This document shows positions 39,058 to 48,877 of a stretch of DNA of 64,000 bases, in pieces. Each line of letters opens with the position of its first letter. Within the stretch, counting starts at the first letter, position 1. The position numbers and the translations under genes were made by a program. The notes beneath the pieces were generated by a model. It saw only the letters and a list, made by a program, of their open reading frames with translations. It had not been told where the DNA came from and did no database searches. Source of the DNA: Achromobacter anxifer (GTDB lineage: Bacteria; Pseudomonadota; Gammaproteobacteria; Burkholderiales; Burkholderiaceae_B); NCBI RefSeq assembly GCF_903652925.1, contig NZ_CAHLAR010000003.1:558001-622000 (forward strand). The letters are read 5' to 3'.

Positions 39058-39679
39058 ACATCTTCACCACATCCACGCCCTTGGGCGCCACGAACTGGAA
39101 TTCAGACGCTGGCAACTGCGGGTTGGCGGCGATGCCGGACAGGTCCACGCGGGTAGTCTGGCCGAACGAGTCCAGCAACTCCACGCGCACAGGCAGGTTG
39201 TCCTTCATGCCGATGTCGACGCGCGAAAAACCCGCGTCGGCGGTGCGCGGCTTGGCACGCAGCCAGTCGATGCCGTCCTTGGACGGCAGGGCCGACACTT
39301 CGAACGACTGCTCCAGCGAACCGGAGCCGAACAGGATGGCGGCGGGAGAAGTGCCGATGGCGGCGTCGACCTTGCGCTCGGTCACCTGGGCCAGGTCCGG
39401 ATCGAACTGGAACACCTGGCGGCCATCCGACACGACCAGCTGCTCGTAGGGCTTTTGCACTGCCCACTTGAATTTGCCGGGACGCTGGAACGAAAATACG
39501 CCGGTCTGGGCGGGCTGGGTGCGGCCCTGGTTGTTCACCGTGTACTGCGAGAACGCACCGGTGGCCGAGCTCACCGTGGCCACGAAGGAGCGCAACTGCT
39601 CCTGCGCGCTGGCGGCGAATGCCCAGGCGGGCGTCAGGCTCAGGGCCGCGATGGCGGCCAGTCGGCGGAACATCTTCAT
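39056..39679 (-). CDS. lolA: Outer-membrane lipoprotein carrier protein LolA
   Basis: The 207-aa periplasmic chaperone has a signal peptide ([22 protein letters not shown]) and the LolA fold motifs [48 protein letters not shown]. It carries lipoproteins from LolCDE to LolB. Its start overlaps the ftsK stop by one base, so the two are co-transcribed. In the ancestral order rarA would follow next. Confidence 0.95.
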   Translation of the reverse strand: MKMFRRLAAIAALSLTPAWAFAASAQEQLRSFVATVSSATGAFSQYTVNNQGRTQPAQTGVFSFQRPGKFKWAVQKPYEQLVVSDGRQVFQFDPDLAQVTERKVDAAIGTSPAAILFGSGSLEQSFEVSALPSKDGIDWLRAKPRTADAGFSRVDIGMKDNLPVRVELLDSFGQTTRVDLSGIAANPQLPASEFQFVAPKGVDVVKM

Positions 39680-42072
39680 CAGGCTTCCTCTCGGGCGGCG
39701 GCTGCTGCGGGAACGAGGATCTCGCGGTTGCCATTGGACTGCATCGCCGACACCATACCCGATTGCTCCATCTGCTCCAGTAACCGGGCCGCACGGTTGT
39801 AACCAATGCGCAGGTGGCGCTGCACCAGCGAAATGGACGCGCGGCGGTGCTTGAGGACAACTTCGCAGGCCTGGTCGTACATCGGGTCGGATTCGGCGTC
39901 GCCGCCGATGCCGGTGACACTGCTGGCGCCTTCGCCGCCGTCGCCGTCCAGACCGCCTTCCAGCAGGCCTTCGATGTAGTTGGGCTCGCCCTGCGCCTTG
40001 AGGCTTTCCACCACGCGGTGCACTTCGTCATCGCTGCAGAACGCGCCGTGCACGCGCACCGGCAGGCCGGTGCCCGGCGGCATATAGAGCATGTCGCCCT
40101 GGCCCAGCAGGGTTTCCGCGCCCATCTGGTCAAGAATGGTGCGCGAGTCGATCTTGGACGACACCTGGAACGCGATGCGCGTCGGGATGTTGGCCTTGAT
40201 CAGGCCCGTGATGACGTCGACGCTGGGACGCTGCGTGGCCAGGATGAGATGGATGCCGGCGGCGCGTGCCTTCTGCGCCAGGCGGGCGATCAGTTCTTCG
40301 ATCTTCTTGCCGACCACCATCATCAGGTCGGCGAGCTCGTCGATGACCACCACGATGGTGGGCAGCGGCGACAGGGGTTCGGGCGCGTCCGGCGTCAGCG
40401 AGAACGGATTCGGGATCGGTTCCTCGCGCTTGATCGCATCGCGGATCTTGGTGTTGTAGCCCGCCAGGTTGCGCACGCCCATCTTGCTCATCAGGCGGTA
40501 GCGCTTTTCCATTTCGCCCACGCACCAGTTCAGCGCGTTGGACGCCTGGCGCATGTCGGTGACCACCGGCGCCAGCAGGTGCGGAATGCCTTCGTAGACG
40601 CTCATTTCAAGCATCTTCGGATCGATCAGGATCAGCCGGGTGTGGGACGCATCCGCCTTGTACAGCAGCGACAGGATCATGGCGTTGATCCCCACGGACT
40701 TGCCCGAACCGGTCGTGCCGGCCACCAGCAGGTGAGGCATCTTGGCCAGGTCGGCCACCACCGGATTGCCGGCGATGTCCTTGCCCAGCGCCATGGTCAC
40801 GACGGAATGGCTGGCGTGGTAGGTCTGCGAGCCCAGGATCTCGGACAGGCGGACCATCTGGCGGCGCGGGTTGGGCAGTTCCAGGCCCATCAGGTTCTTG
40901 CCGGGGATGGTTTCGACCACCCGGATGCTGACCAGGCTCAGCGCGCGCGCCAGGTCCTTGGCCAGGTTGACGATCTGGCTGCCCTTCACGCCGGTGGCGG
41001 GCTCGATTTCGTAACGCGTGATGACCGGGCCGGCCTGCGCCGCCACCACGGTGACCGACACGCCGAAGTCGGCCAGCTTCTTTTCGATCAGGCGCGAGGT
41101 GAATTCGATGGTTTCGGCCGACACCGTTTCCTGGTTGGCCAGGGGCGGATCCAGCAGGCTGATCGCGGGCAGATCGCCTTCGGCTCCGCCCGAGGGCGCG
41201 AAGAATAGCGACTGCTGCTTTTCCTTTTCGACCCGTTCGGACTTGGGCACCACGGTGATCGCCGGTTCGATCCGGACCGGCTGTTCGTGCACCAATTTTT
41301 CCTGCTTGGCCACGACCTGTTCGGTGCGCACGGCCTTGGCGACCTCGCCGACCTTGCGGTCTTCGCGGGCGGCGTAGGAATTGCGGACGCGGCGCACCAG
41401 GCCTTCCATCCAGGAACCCACGCGCTCGGCGACGGACAGCCACGAGAACGAGAAGAACAGGCTCAGGCCGATGGCCAGCATGACCAGGAAGGCCAGCGTG
41501 CTGCCGGTGAAGCCGATGCTGCGGCCGATCAGGTCGGCCAGCGTCTGGCCGATCACGCCGCCCGCGCCGCTGGTGTTTTCCGAGGCGCCGGGCAGGTGCA
41601 TGCCGCGGCTGGCCAGGCGCAGGGCTTCCATGCCCAGCGAGCCGACCAGCAGCAGGAAGAAGCCGATGCCCTCTTCCCAATGGACGCGCGGCAACACTTC
41701 CGGCTGCTTACCATTGGTAACGCGAAGATGGCTGGCCAGGCGGCGGTAGCCCGCGCGCACCCGGTGCAGCAGCAAGATGACCCACCACCAGGCGGAAAAG
41801 CCGAACAGATAGAGCAGGATGTCGGCCAGATAGGCGCCGAGCGTCCCGCCCCGGTTGTGAATGGCGCCGGCGGGGACGGAATGCGACCAGCCGGGGTCGG
41901 CCGCGTTCCAGGTGGCCAGCACCAGCGTGAGCCAGGCAGCCAGGGCGGCGAAGAGGATCCAGCGGGCTTCGCGCAGCAACGCCGAAAGGCGCGTCTGCAG
42001 CGGCGAAGGCCCGTTACGGGTGTTGCGCGAGGCGCGCGGAGAAGCAGTCGAGATACGCGGCATGCGGCTCAT
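39679..42072 (-). CDS. ftsK: DNA translocase FtsK
   Basis: The 797-aa protein has four to five N-terminal membrane segments, a short linker (much shorter than in E. coli), the alpha and beta motor domains with Walker [10 protein letters not shown] and Walker [15 protein letters not shown], and a C-terminal gamma domain ([26 protein letters not shown]) that reads KOPS sites. It pumps DNA during dif recombination and cell division. The first ATG (42072) overlaps a TATAAT on the same strand, so the second ATG at 42063 may be the true start. Divergent from trxB. Confidence 0.96.
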   Translation of the reverse strand: MSRMPRISTASPRASRNTRNGPSPLQTRLSALLREARWILFAALAAWLTLVLATWNAADPGWSHSVPAGAIHNRGGTLGAYLADILLYLFGFSAWWWVILLLHRVRAGYRRLASHLRVTNGKQPEVLPRVHWEEGIGFFLLLVGSLGMEALRLASRGMHLPGASENTSGAGGVIGQTLADLIGRSIGFTGSTLAFLVMLAIGLSLFFSFSWLSVAERVGSWMEGLVRRVRNSYAAREDRKVGEVAKAVRTEQVVAKQEKLVHEQPVRIEPAITVVPKSERVEKEKQQSLFFAPSGGAEGDLPAISLLDPPLANQETVSAETIEFTSRLIEKKLADFGVSVTVVAAQAGPVITRYEIEPATGVKGSQIVNLAKDLARALSLVSIRVVETIPGKNLMGLELPNPRRQMVRLSEILGSQTYHASHSVVTMALGKDIAGNPVVADLAKMPHLLVAGTTGSGKSVGINAMILSLLYKADASHTRLILIDPKMLEMSVYEGIPHLLAPVVTDMRQASNALNWCVGEMEKRYRLMSKMGVRNLAGYNTKIRDAIKREEPIPNPFSLTPDAPEPLSPLPTIVVVIDELADLMMVVGKKIEELIARLAQKARAAGIHLILATQRPSVDVITGLIKANIPTRIAFQVSSKIDSRTILDQMGAETLLGQGDMLYMPPGTGLPVRVHGAFCSDDEVHRVVESLKAQGEPNYIEGLLEGGLDGDGGEGASSVTGIGGDAESDPMYDQACEVVLKHRRASISLVQRHLRIGYNRAARLLEQMEQSGMVSAMQSNGNREILVPAAAAAREEA

Positions 42073-42078
42073 TATAAT
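42071..42078. promoter_or_regulatory. Palindromic ATTATAAT between ftsK and trxB
   Basis: ATTATAAT is its own reverse complement and supplies a perfect TATAAT -10 to both strands: minus for ftsK, plus for trxB (ATG 28 bases downstream). Neither strand has a good -35 at 16-18 bases, so the call is tentative. Confidence 0.45.
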
Positions 42079-42093
42079 TGGGCGTTAACCTAA

Positions 42094-43719
<1,626 letters not shown>

Positions 43720-43723
<4 letters not shown>

Positions 43724-44049
43724 AATGGCTCTATCTGGCCGTGGCCATCATCGCCGAAATCTTCGCGACCAGCGCGCTCAAGGGATCCGAAGGCTTCACC
43801 CGCCTGGCGCCGTCCATCATCACGGTGTTCGGCTATGTGATCTCGTTCTACTTCCTGTCGCTGACGCTGCGCGAAATCCCCGTGGGCATCGCCTACGCTA
43901 TCTGGTCCGGCGTGGGCATCGTGCTGATTTCCATCGTCGGCGCGGTGCTGTTCAAGCAGCACCTGGACACGCCCGCGCTGATCGGCATCGGGCTCATCAT
44001 CGCCGGCGTGGTGGTGATGAACGTCTTCTCGAAGTCCGTCTCGCATTGA
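43720..44049 (+). CDS. Small multidrug resistance (EmrE/QacE-type) efflux protein
   Basis: The 109-aa protein has four membrane helices with the essential Glu13 in [21 protein letters not shown], and [12 protein letters not shown] in helix 3, matching the EmrE/Qac branch (lipophilic cations) rather than the SugE/Gdx guanidinium branch, which usually has WAWLL and a different helix-1 signature. The ATG overlaps the Smr gene stop by four bases. Confidence 0.9.
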
Positions 44050-44693
44050 AGCCTCGCGATCAGCCCACGGCGAACCTCCACATCCGCCGCTGGCTGGCGT
44101 CGGCTCTGTGCCTGGCTTGCCTGGGCCTTCTGCCGGCAGGCAAGTCCTGGGCCCAGGACTTCAACCGCGCCGCCGAACTCGTGCGCTACCGCGCCTGGCT
44201 GACTGTTTTCAAGCAAGACCTGGAACGGCTGTCCGCCTCGCCTCGCCCGCTCTCGGAGACCGAGCTGGACACGATGTTCACCCGCTCGGTAGTGCCCGGC
44301 ACGCGCGGCGCGGGGTTCATCCGCCAGGCCTTCGCGCAGCGCGGCGCCGAAGGGACCTACTTTCCGAAACCCGGCCCGCGCACCGTGTTCATCGCCGTGC
44401 TGGACAGCGCCATCCCAGCGGGCCAGGGCGGTCCATACCCGGAAGCGGACGCGGCCCTGAACGTCGCGGACCTGACCGTCTGGTACCTGCATGTGGATGT
44501 CGGCGACATGGCCAATACCTACCTGCTCTCGGGTGAGCACTTCACGCCTTACCGGCTGCCGCCGCCTGGCAAGCTGGAACGCAACGCCTACCCCTTCCTG
44601 CTGATGGACACGCGCGGCGGCTCGCTGCGCCTGGGCGGCGTCAGCAGCGAACTCTGGGGGCTGATCGCCTACCTGCACAATGCCGCGCTCTGA
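44046..44693 (+). CDS. Exported protein of unknown function, 215 aa
   Basis: The product has a signal peptide ([23 protein letters not shown], cleavage likely before [12 protein letters not shown]). The mature part contains a conserved-looking core with [34 protein letters not shown] and [22 protein letters not shown] do not recognise the family. The start is taken as TTG at 44046, overlapping the stop of the efflux gene; no ATG or GTG in frame allows a complete signal peptide. Stop and next start overlap by 14 bases, so it is expressed together with its neighbours. Confidence 0.65.
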   Translation: MKPRDQPTANLHIRRWLASALCLACLGLLPAGKSWAQDFNRAAELVRYRAWLTVFKQDLERLSASPRPLSETELDTMFTRSVVPGTRGAGFIRQAFAQRGAEGTYFPKPGPRTVFIAVLDSAIPAGQGGPYPEADAALNVADLTVWYLHVDVGDMANTYLLSGEHFTPYRLPPPGKLERNAYPFLLMDTRGGSLRLGGVSSELWGLIAYLHNAAL

Positions 44694-45822
44694 TTCCGTG
44701 CTGCGCCTGCTTGCGCTGGCGGCGCTGTCCCTGGCTCCCGGGCTGGCCAACGCGCTGTGCGAACCGCTGGCAGCGTCCGCGCAGCGCCACACCAGGGTGA
44801 TGGATATTTCCCTGGACGACATGAAGACCTTGCTGGCGCTGGACGGCTCTCGCATCCCATCATGGCTGCCGAGCATCGCCATCGACACGGGCGCGCGCGC
44901 CACCGCCGCCATCTGGGCCGAACGCGTGGACTGGTCGGTCTACGCCGCCGCGCCGGTCGCCCGCATCGGCGCCACACTGCTGCGCTGGGAAAGCGCCCCC
45001 GACGGCCGCCAGCATTTATGCGGCATCGCCCGCTACAGCGCCAGCGCCGTCGACGCAGCCCGCCAATCAGGCCAGACCGCGCTGCCCCCGCCGGATGCCG
45101 AAACGCGTTTCTACTATGACGCGGCCGGCCGGCTGACGGGCTACGAGGAACGCTCGCGCACCTGGGAAGGCCGCCGCAACCGGCCGGCACGCTACTGCCT
45201 GCGCTACGACGCGCGCGGCTGGCTGGCCGAGCTTGGCGCCAACGATTGCGCCGCGGCCTCCCGGCCCGTGGCTCGCTACGTGCATGACGCGGCGGGCCGG
45301 CTGCTGCGCACCATTTCCTATCTGGACAAATCCGAGGCTGCGTTGGAAGTCGTGACGTACGACGCCAACGGTCGCAAGACGCAGCGCTATTTGCGCCAGC
45401 GGCAGACATGGTCGGACGAAGCCCCCGTGCTGGGACTGCCCTACCGCGCAAGCCCGGACCAGTACCCCGCGCTGGTGCTGCCCGGCCCGGCCTGGAAAGC
45501 GCCTGCGCTGGACTCATACCACTACGACTGGGCCATCGTGCAGCCCAGGCAGACTGCCGAGGGCATGGCCAGCATCTATGCCGCCAAGCGCGACCCCGCC
45601 CAGGTGCTGGCAACAGGCAACAGCGGCAACGGCGGCCAGTTCGCCATGACCGCCGCGCAACGCAAGCGGATCTGGAACGCCGCCGGCCAGACGCCGGGCG
45701 GCGTGCATTGGCTGTGGGCGCCAGGTCAGACCTATACCTTGCTGCAAGCCATGCCCGCGGCGGCTTGGGCCGCTTGCATCGACCCGGAAAACCGCAGGGC
45801 CGACGCCTGCGAAATGCCCTAG
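44680..45822 (+). CDS. Exported RHS-repeat-like protein, 380 aa
   Basis: A signal peptide (LRLLALAALSLAPGLANA) precedes a region with at least four YD/RHS-type units: FYYDAAGRLTGYE, LRYDARGWLAEL, YVHDAAGRLLRTI and VTYDANGRKTQRY (about residues 143-245). Full RHS toxins are far larger, so this is a mini-RHS or lone YD-repeat exported protein. The C-terminal part (residues about 290-380) has no recognised toxin domain. It is the last gene of the trxB-led overlapping series and converges on the symporter gene. Confidence 0.7.
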   Translation: MPRSDSVLRLLALAALSLAPGLANALCEPLAASAQRHTRVMDISLDDMKTLLALDGSRIPSWLPSIAIDTGARATAAIWAERVDWSVYAAAPVARIGATLLRWESAPDGRQHLCGIARYSASAVDAARQSGQTALPPPDAETRFYYDAAGRLTGYEERSRTWEGRRNRPARYCLRYDARGWLAELGANDCAAASRPVARYVHDAAGRLLRTISYLDKSEAALEVVTYDANGRKTQRYLRQRQTWSDEAPVLGLPYRASPDQYPALVLPGPAWKAPALDSYHYDWAIVQPRQTAEGMASIYAAKRDPAQVLATGNSGNGGQFAMTAAQRKRIWNAAGQTPGGVHWLWAPGQTYTLLQAMPAAAWAACIDPENRRADACEMP

Positions 45823-47909
45823 GCGTTTTCGCTCGGCGGCCTGGGCGCGCCCGGATGGCGCAGATAATCCACCAGCGCCAGCGTGGCGCGGTCCGGCGGC
45901 GGCGTCAGCAACGACACCACGATGATCGTCAGGAAGGCCACCGGCGCGCCGAACACGCCCGCCGCGATCGGCTGTATGCCCCACCACAAATCCACCGGCT
46001 GTGTGCGCGAAATGCCCAGCACCCATTCGCGCAGCCACGGATGCGTGTGCGTCATGTAGGCGAAGGTCGCCGCCAGCCCCGCCGCCATGCCCAGCGTCGC
46101 GCCCCATTTGTTGGCGCGGCGCCAGAACACCCCCATGACCAGCGCCGGGAAGAACGACGAGGCCGCGAAGGAGAACGCGGCCGACACCATGAACAGGATG
46201 TCCGCCGGCTTGCGCGCCGCCACCCAGGCGGCGCCGAAGGCCACCAGCAGCAGCAGGATCTTGGACACCATCACCCGGCGCGCCGCCGACATGCGCGGCG
46301 ACACCATGCGGTACCACATGTCATGCGACAGGGAGTTGGACAGGGTCAGCAGCAGGCCGTCGGCGGTGGACAGCGCCGCGGCCAGCCCGCCCGCCGCCAC
46401 CAGGCCCGAGATCACATAAGGCAGCCCGCCGATCTCCGGCATGGCCAGCACCACCACGTCCGCGCCCATGCTGATCTCGCTCAGCTGCACGATGCCGTCG
46501 CGGTTGACGTCGGTCACGTCCAGCAGATTGCTGTCGACCGCGCTCCAGGCATGCACCCAGTTGGGCAGGCTGAGGAAACTGGACCCCACCACCTGCGTAT
46601 AGACCTCGTACTTGACCAGCAGCGCCAGCGCCGGCGCCATGAAATACAGCAGCAGGATGAACAGCAAGGACCAGCACACCGATTTGCGCGCCTCGATGAC
46701 CGAGGGCGTGGTGTATGAGCGCATCAGGATATGCGGCATGCCAGCGGTGCCCAGCATCAGGCAGAGCACCAGCGCCAGGAAATTGATGCGCATATTGCTC
46801 TGCTCTTCCGGATCCTTGGAAGGGAAAGGCTCGGCATGCGGCGTGGGCGGCGCGGCCCGCGCCTCGAAGGTGGCCTTGGACTGCGACCACGCGATGCGCG
46901 CCTCTTCCACGCTGGCGGGATAGCCGGCCAGTTCGCGTTCCGCCGAGCGGATCTCGACCATGGGCGCGTCGGTGGCGTTCAGCTGGGCCAGCCGGCTGCG
47001 CAGCTTGTCCTTTTCCAGGGTCCAGGATTCGGGCAGGGCAGCCACCCGCCGGCCCATCTCGTCGGCGCGCTCCTGCCAGAGCCGGCGCACCTCGATCTCG
47101 GCCGGGTCGTTCTGCAGGTACACCTCTTTTTCGGTGACCTGCTGCAGCACCACGCCGGCCGACAGCTGCGGCACGGGCATGTTGGTGTGCTTGACCGACA
47201 GCCAGACCACCGGCACCAGGTAGGCGATGACCAGGATGATGTACTGCCCCACCTGGGTCCAGGTGACCGCGCGCATGCCGCCCAGGAACGAACAGACCAG
47301 CATGCCGCCCAGCGCCACGAAGATGCCGAGTTCGAAGGAAATGCCGGTCATGCGGGTGGTGATGATGCCCACGCCGTAGATCTGCGCCACCAGGTAGGTG
47401 AAGGAACAGAGGATGGCGCAGGCCACGCCCGCCAGCCGCGGCATGTTGCCGCCGTAGCGCGCGCCCATGAAATCGGGGATGGTGTACTGGCCGAAGCGCC
47501 GCAGATAGGGCGCCAGCAACATGGCCACCAGCACGTAGCCGCCGGTCCAGCCCATGATGTAGGCCAGGCCGCCGTAGCCCGTCAGGTAGAGGGTGCCTGC
47601 CACGCCGATGAAGGAGGCCACCGACATCCAGTCTGCGGCCGTGGCCATGCCGTTGTAGATCGCCGGCACCCGGCGTCCGGCCACGTAGTACTCCACCTGG
47701 TCCGACGTCCGGCAGACGATGCCGATGCCCGCGTACAGGCTGACCGTGACCAGCAGGAACACGTAGCCGATCCAGTTGCGCGGCATGCCGAGGATCTCGG
47801 CCAGCGCCATCAGCAGGATCATCAGCGCGAAGCCGGCGGTGTACAGGACGTAGATGCGCCGTAGCCGGACCCGGAACTCCTGGGGCGTGTCTCCGCTGAA
47901 AAACGGCAT
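45819..47909 (-). CDS. Sodium:solute symporter, VC_2705-like subfamily
   Basis: The 696-aa protein has about thirteen membrane segments and SSS motifs such as YYVAGRRVPAIYNGMATAADWMSVASFIG. Two hydrophilic insertions stand out: residues about 245-375 (charged, helical) and 455-485, where D467-x-N-x-D-G-x-V-x-x-x-E478 matches a canonical EF-hand loop. The family commonly pairs with a DUF4212 subunit, encoded immediately upstream with the stop overlapping this start. The substrate is probably an organic acid such as acetate; not proven. Confidence 0.9.
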   Translation of the reverse strand: MPFFSGDTPQEFRVRLRRIYVLYTAGFALMILLMALAEILGMPRNWIGYVFLLVTVSLYAGIGIVCRTSDQVEYYVAGRRVPAIYNGMATAADWMSVASFIGVAGTLYLTGYGGLAYIMGWTGGYVLVAMLLAPYLRRFGQYTIPDFMGARYGGNMPRLAGVACAILCSFTYLVAQIYGVGIITTRMTGISFELGIFVALGGMLVCSFLGGMRAVTWTQVGQYIILVIAYLVPVVWLSVKHTNMPVPQLSAGVVLQQVTEKEVYLQNDPAEIEVRRLWQERADEMGRRVAALPESWTLEKDKLRSRLAQLNATDAPMVEIRSAERELAGYPASVEEARIAWSQSKATFEARAAPPTPHAEPFPSKDPEEQSNMRINFLALVLCLMLGTAGMPHILMRSYTTPSVIEARKSVCWSLLFILLLYFMAPALALLVKYEVYTQVVGSSFLSLPNWVHAWSAVDSNLLDVTDVNRDGIVQLSEISMGADVVVLAMPEIGGLPYVISGLVAAGGLAAALSTADGLLLTLSNSLSHDMWYRMVSPRMSAARRVMVSKILLLLVAFGAAWVAARKPADILFMVSAAFSFAASSFFPALVMGVFWRRANKWGATLGMAAGLAATFAYMTHTHPWLREWVLGISRTQPVDLWWGIQPIAAGVFGAPVAFLTIIVVSLLTPPPDRATLALVDYLRHPGAPRPPSENA

Positions 47910-48187
47910 CAGCGGTCCCCTCCGGCGTCTTCGGTGCGCTCATCGGCGCGGTTCATGACCCGGGCGTAGATGCCGATGATGATCAGGTAGGCCAGCGGCG
48001 CGCCATAGGCGGCCATCCAGAAGGCGAAGGGCCAGCCTATGAAATCGAAGTTCAGGCTGCGGGCAAAGTAGGCGGGAATGAAGGTCAGCGCCGCCCAGGC
48101 GACCAGCAACACCAGGATCAGCCACAGATTGCGGCGCCAATAGGGAGTGGTGGTTCGCTGCGAGGATGAAAGGCGCGATTCCGGCAT
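47909..48187 (-). CDS. DUF4212 small subunit of the sodium/solute symporter
   Basis: The 92-aa protein has two membrane helices and the DUF4212 pattern (YWRRNLWLILVLLVAWAALTFIPAYFA, INFDFIGWPFAFWMAAYGAPLAYLIIIGIYA, here with SLNFDF). It is encoded directly before the VC_2705-type symporter, overlapping by one base, as is usual for this two-component transporter. No good ribosome site precedes the ATG at 48187. Confidence 0.9.
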   Translation of the reverse strand: MPESRLSSSQRTTTPYWRRNLWLILVLLVAWAALTFIPAYFARSLNFDFIGWPFAFWMAAYGAPLAYLIIIGIYARVMNRADERTEDAGGDR

Positions 48188-48274
48188 AGCTGGGATGAGC
48201 GGACCCCTATGTGTTTATCGCGAAACGCGGGCGCCTGAAAAGCCTTTGCGAGTGAAATGCCGGCTTTTTATGCG

Positions 48275-48322
48275 ACAACGGCCGGCACTTCCTGGTGCCA
48301 GCCGTTGTGCGTTTTGCTTTTT
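48275..48322 (+). terminator. Terminator-like hairpin with no known upstream gene
   Basis: ACAACGGCCGGCAC pairs with GTGCCAGCCGTTGT (13 of 14 positions) around a six-base loop, followed after two bases by a T-rich run. No plus-strand gene lies upstream, since the symporter genes point the other way. It may end a small RNA that starts in 48190-48270, or be a structure in the symporter mRNA leader on the other strand. Confidence 0.4.
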
Positions 48323-48370
48323 TTGGGTACTGCTTTACTTTTTTTATGTACCGGTGCCGCCGGTATTTGC

Positions 48371-48402
48371 CCATGCAGGGCTTTGTCTCCTCACCTGCAT
48401 GG
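48371..48402. repeat. Nine-base perfect inverted repeat upstream of kdp
   Basis: CCATGCAGG (48371-48379) and CCTGCATGG (48394-48402) are separated by 14 bases. It is a possible regulator site or looped operator; no known consensus matched. Confidence 0.4.
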
Positions 48403-48480
48403 AACGAGATTCTGCACCAGAAGCGGGATTGTCACACTAGGGGAATGCCCTAAGAAGGAGCATTCATTTACATATTCCGC

Positions 48481-48495
48481 GCACCACAGTGGTGC
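48481..48495. promoter_or_regulatory. NtrC-box-like palindrome upstream of kdp
   Basis: GCACC-N5-GGTGC is a perfect 15-base palindrome, close to the NtrC consensus TGCACC-N5-GGTGCA (one outer base differs). It lies 30 bases before the KdpE-like site. No sigma-54 promoter with correct GG-N10-GC spacing was found on either strand nearby, so a repressor or accessory role is equally possible. Confidence 0.4.
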
Positions 48496-48524
48496 ATTTT
48501 GACATCCACGTTCTAAATATTGGG

Positions 48525-48564
48525 ATTTTACGTTTCATTTACACCCCCCTCCCAAACGTATACC
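48525..48564 (+). promoter_or_regulatory. KdpE-like operator and kdp promoter
   Basis: A T-rich block ATTTTACGTTTCATTTACAC (48525-48544) followed by a C-run resembles the E. coli KdpE site (TTTATA...TTTACACC). TTTACA (48538-48543) and TATACC (48559-48564) lie 15 bases apart and could be the promoter hexamers. The transcript would start about 120 bases before the first small gene. Confidence 0.55.
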
Positions 48565-48692
48565 CCGTTTTTACCCCCTGCTCCGTAACCTGCCGGTGTC
48601 CTGATTGGTCACCTGGCCTGCCCGGCGCGCATCCGTTTTTGCCGCAAGGGCCAGTCGTTCGAGGGAAGCGCCGCTTCCCGGGAGGAAAAAAC

Positions 48693-48791
48693 GTGGATGC
48701 CATCTATATCGTCGTCTTCGCCGTCATGGCGGGGCTGACCTACGCCCTGCTCCGGTTCTGTGAAGCCTTGTCTGCGGGGGAGCAATCATGA
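48693..48791 (+). CDS. 32-aa single-helix membrane peptide upstream of kdpF
   Basis: The GTG at 48693 has a strong ribosome site (GGGAGGAAAA) and opens a 32-residue peptide, [20 protein letters not shown] followed by [12 protein letters not shown]: one membrane helix with a short polar end. Its stop overlaps the kdpF start (ATGA), so it is translated as the first gene of the kdp operon. Similar mini-proteins occur before kdpF in other Proteobacteria, from memory, without an agreed name or function. Too short for default gene finders. Confidence 0.7.
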   Translation: MDAIYIVVFAVMAGLTYALLRFCEALSAGEQS

Positions 48792-48877
48792 ACTGGCTCT
48801 ATTGGCTGAGCGGCCTGACCGCCGCCCTGCTGTTCGTGTACCTGCTGGTCGCGCTGTTCAAACCGGAGAAATTCTGA
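48788..48877 (+). CDS. kdpF: KdpF, small subunit of the potassium-transporting ATPase
   Basis: The 29-aa hydrophobic peptide [20 protein letters not shown] plus VALFKPEKF has the conserved KPEKF ending of KdpF. It stabilises the KdpABC complex. Its stop shares one base with the kdpA start (TGATG), and its start overlaps the preceding 32-aa gene. Confidence 0.92.
   Translation: MNWLYWLSGLTAALLFVYLLVALFKPEKF

Larger units (their letters stand above)
48188..48692. other. 500-base AT-rich regulatory region upstream of kdp
   Basis: No supported coding gene. On the plus strand there are two terminator-like structures: AAAAGCC (48238-48244) / GGCTTTT (48262-48268), and a 14-base stem with one mismatch (48275-48308) followed by T-rich DNA (48311-48322). 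Then come palindromes at 48349-48365 (TACCGG-N5-CCGGTA), 48371-48402 and 48481-48495, and a KdpE-like promoter near 48525-48564. Base composition is clearly lower in GC than flanking genes. Confidence 0.6.

Noticed and set aside
48290-48310. Sigma-54 promoter on the minus strand (TGGCAC...TGC)
   Set aside because: The GG-to-GC distance is 11 bases instead of 10, and the match lies within a hairpin arm.
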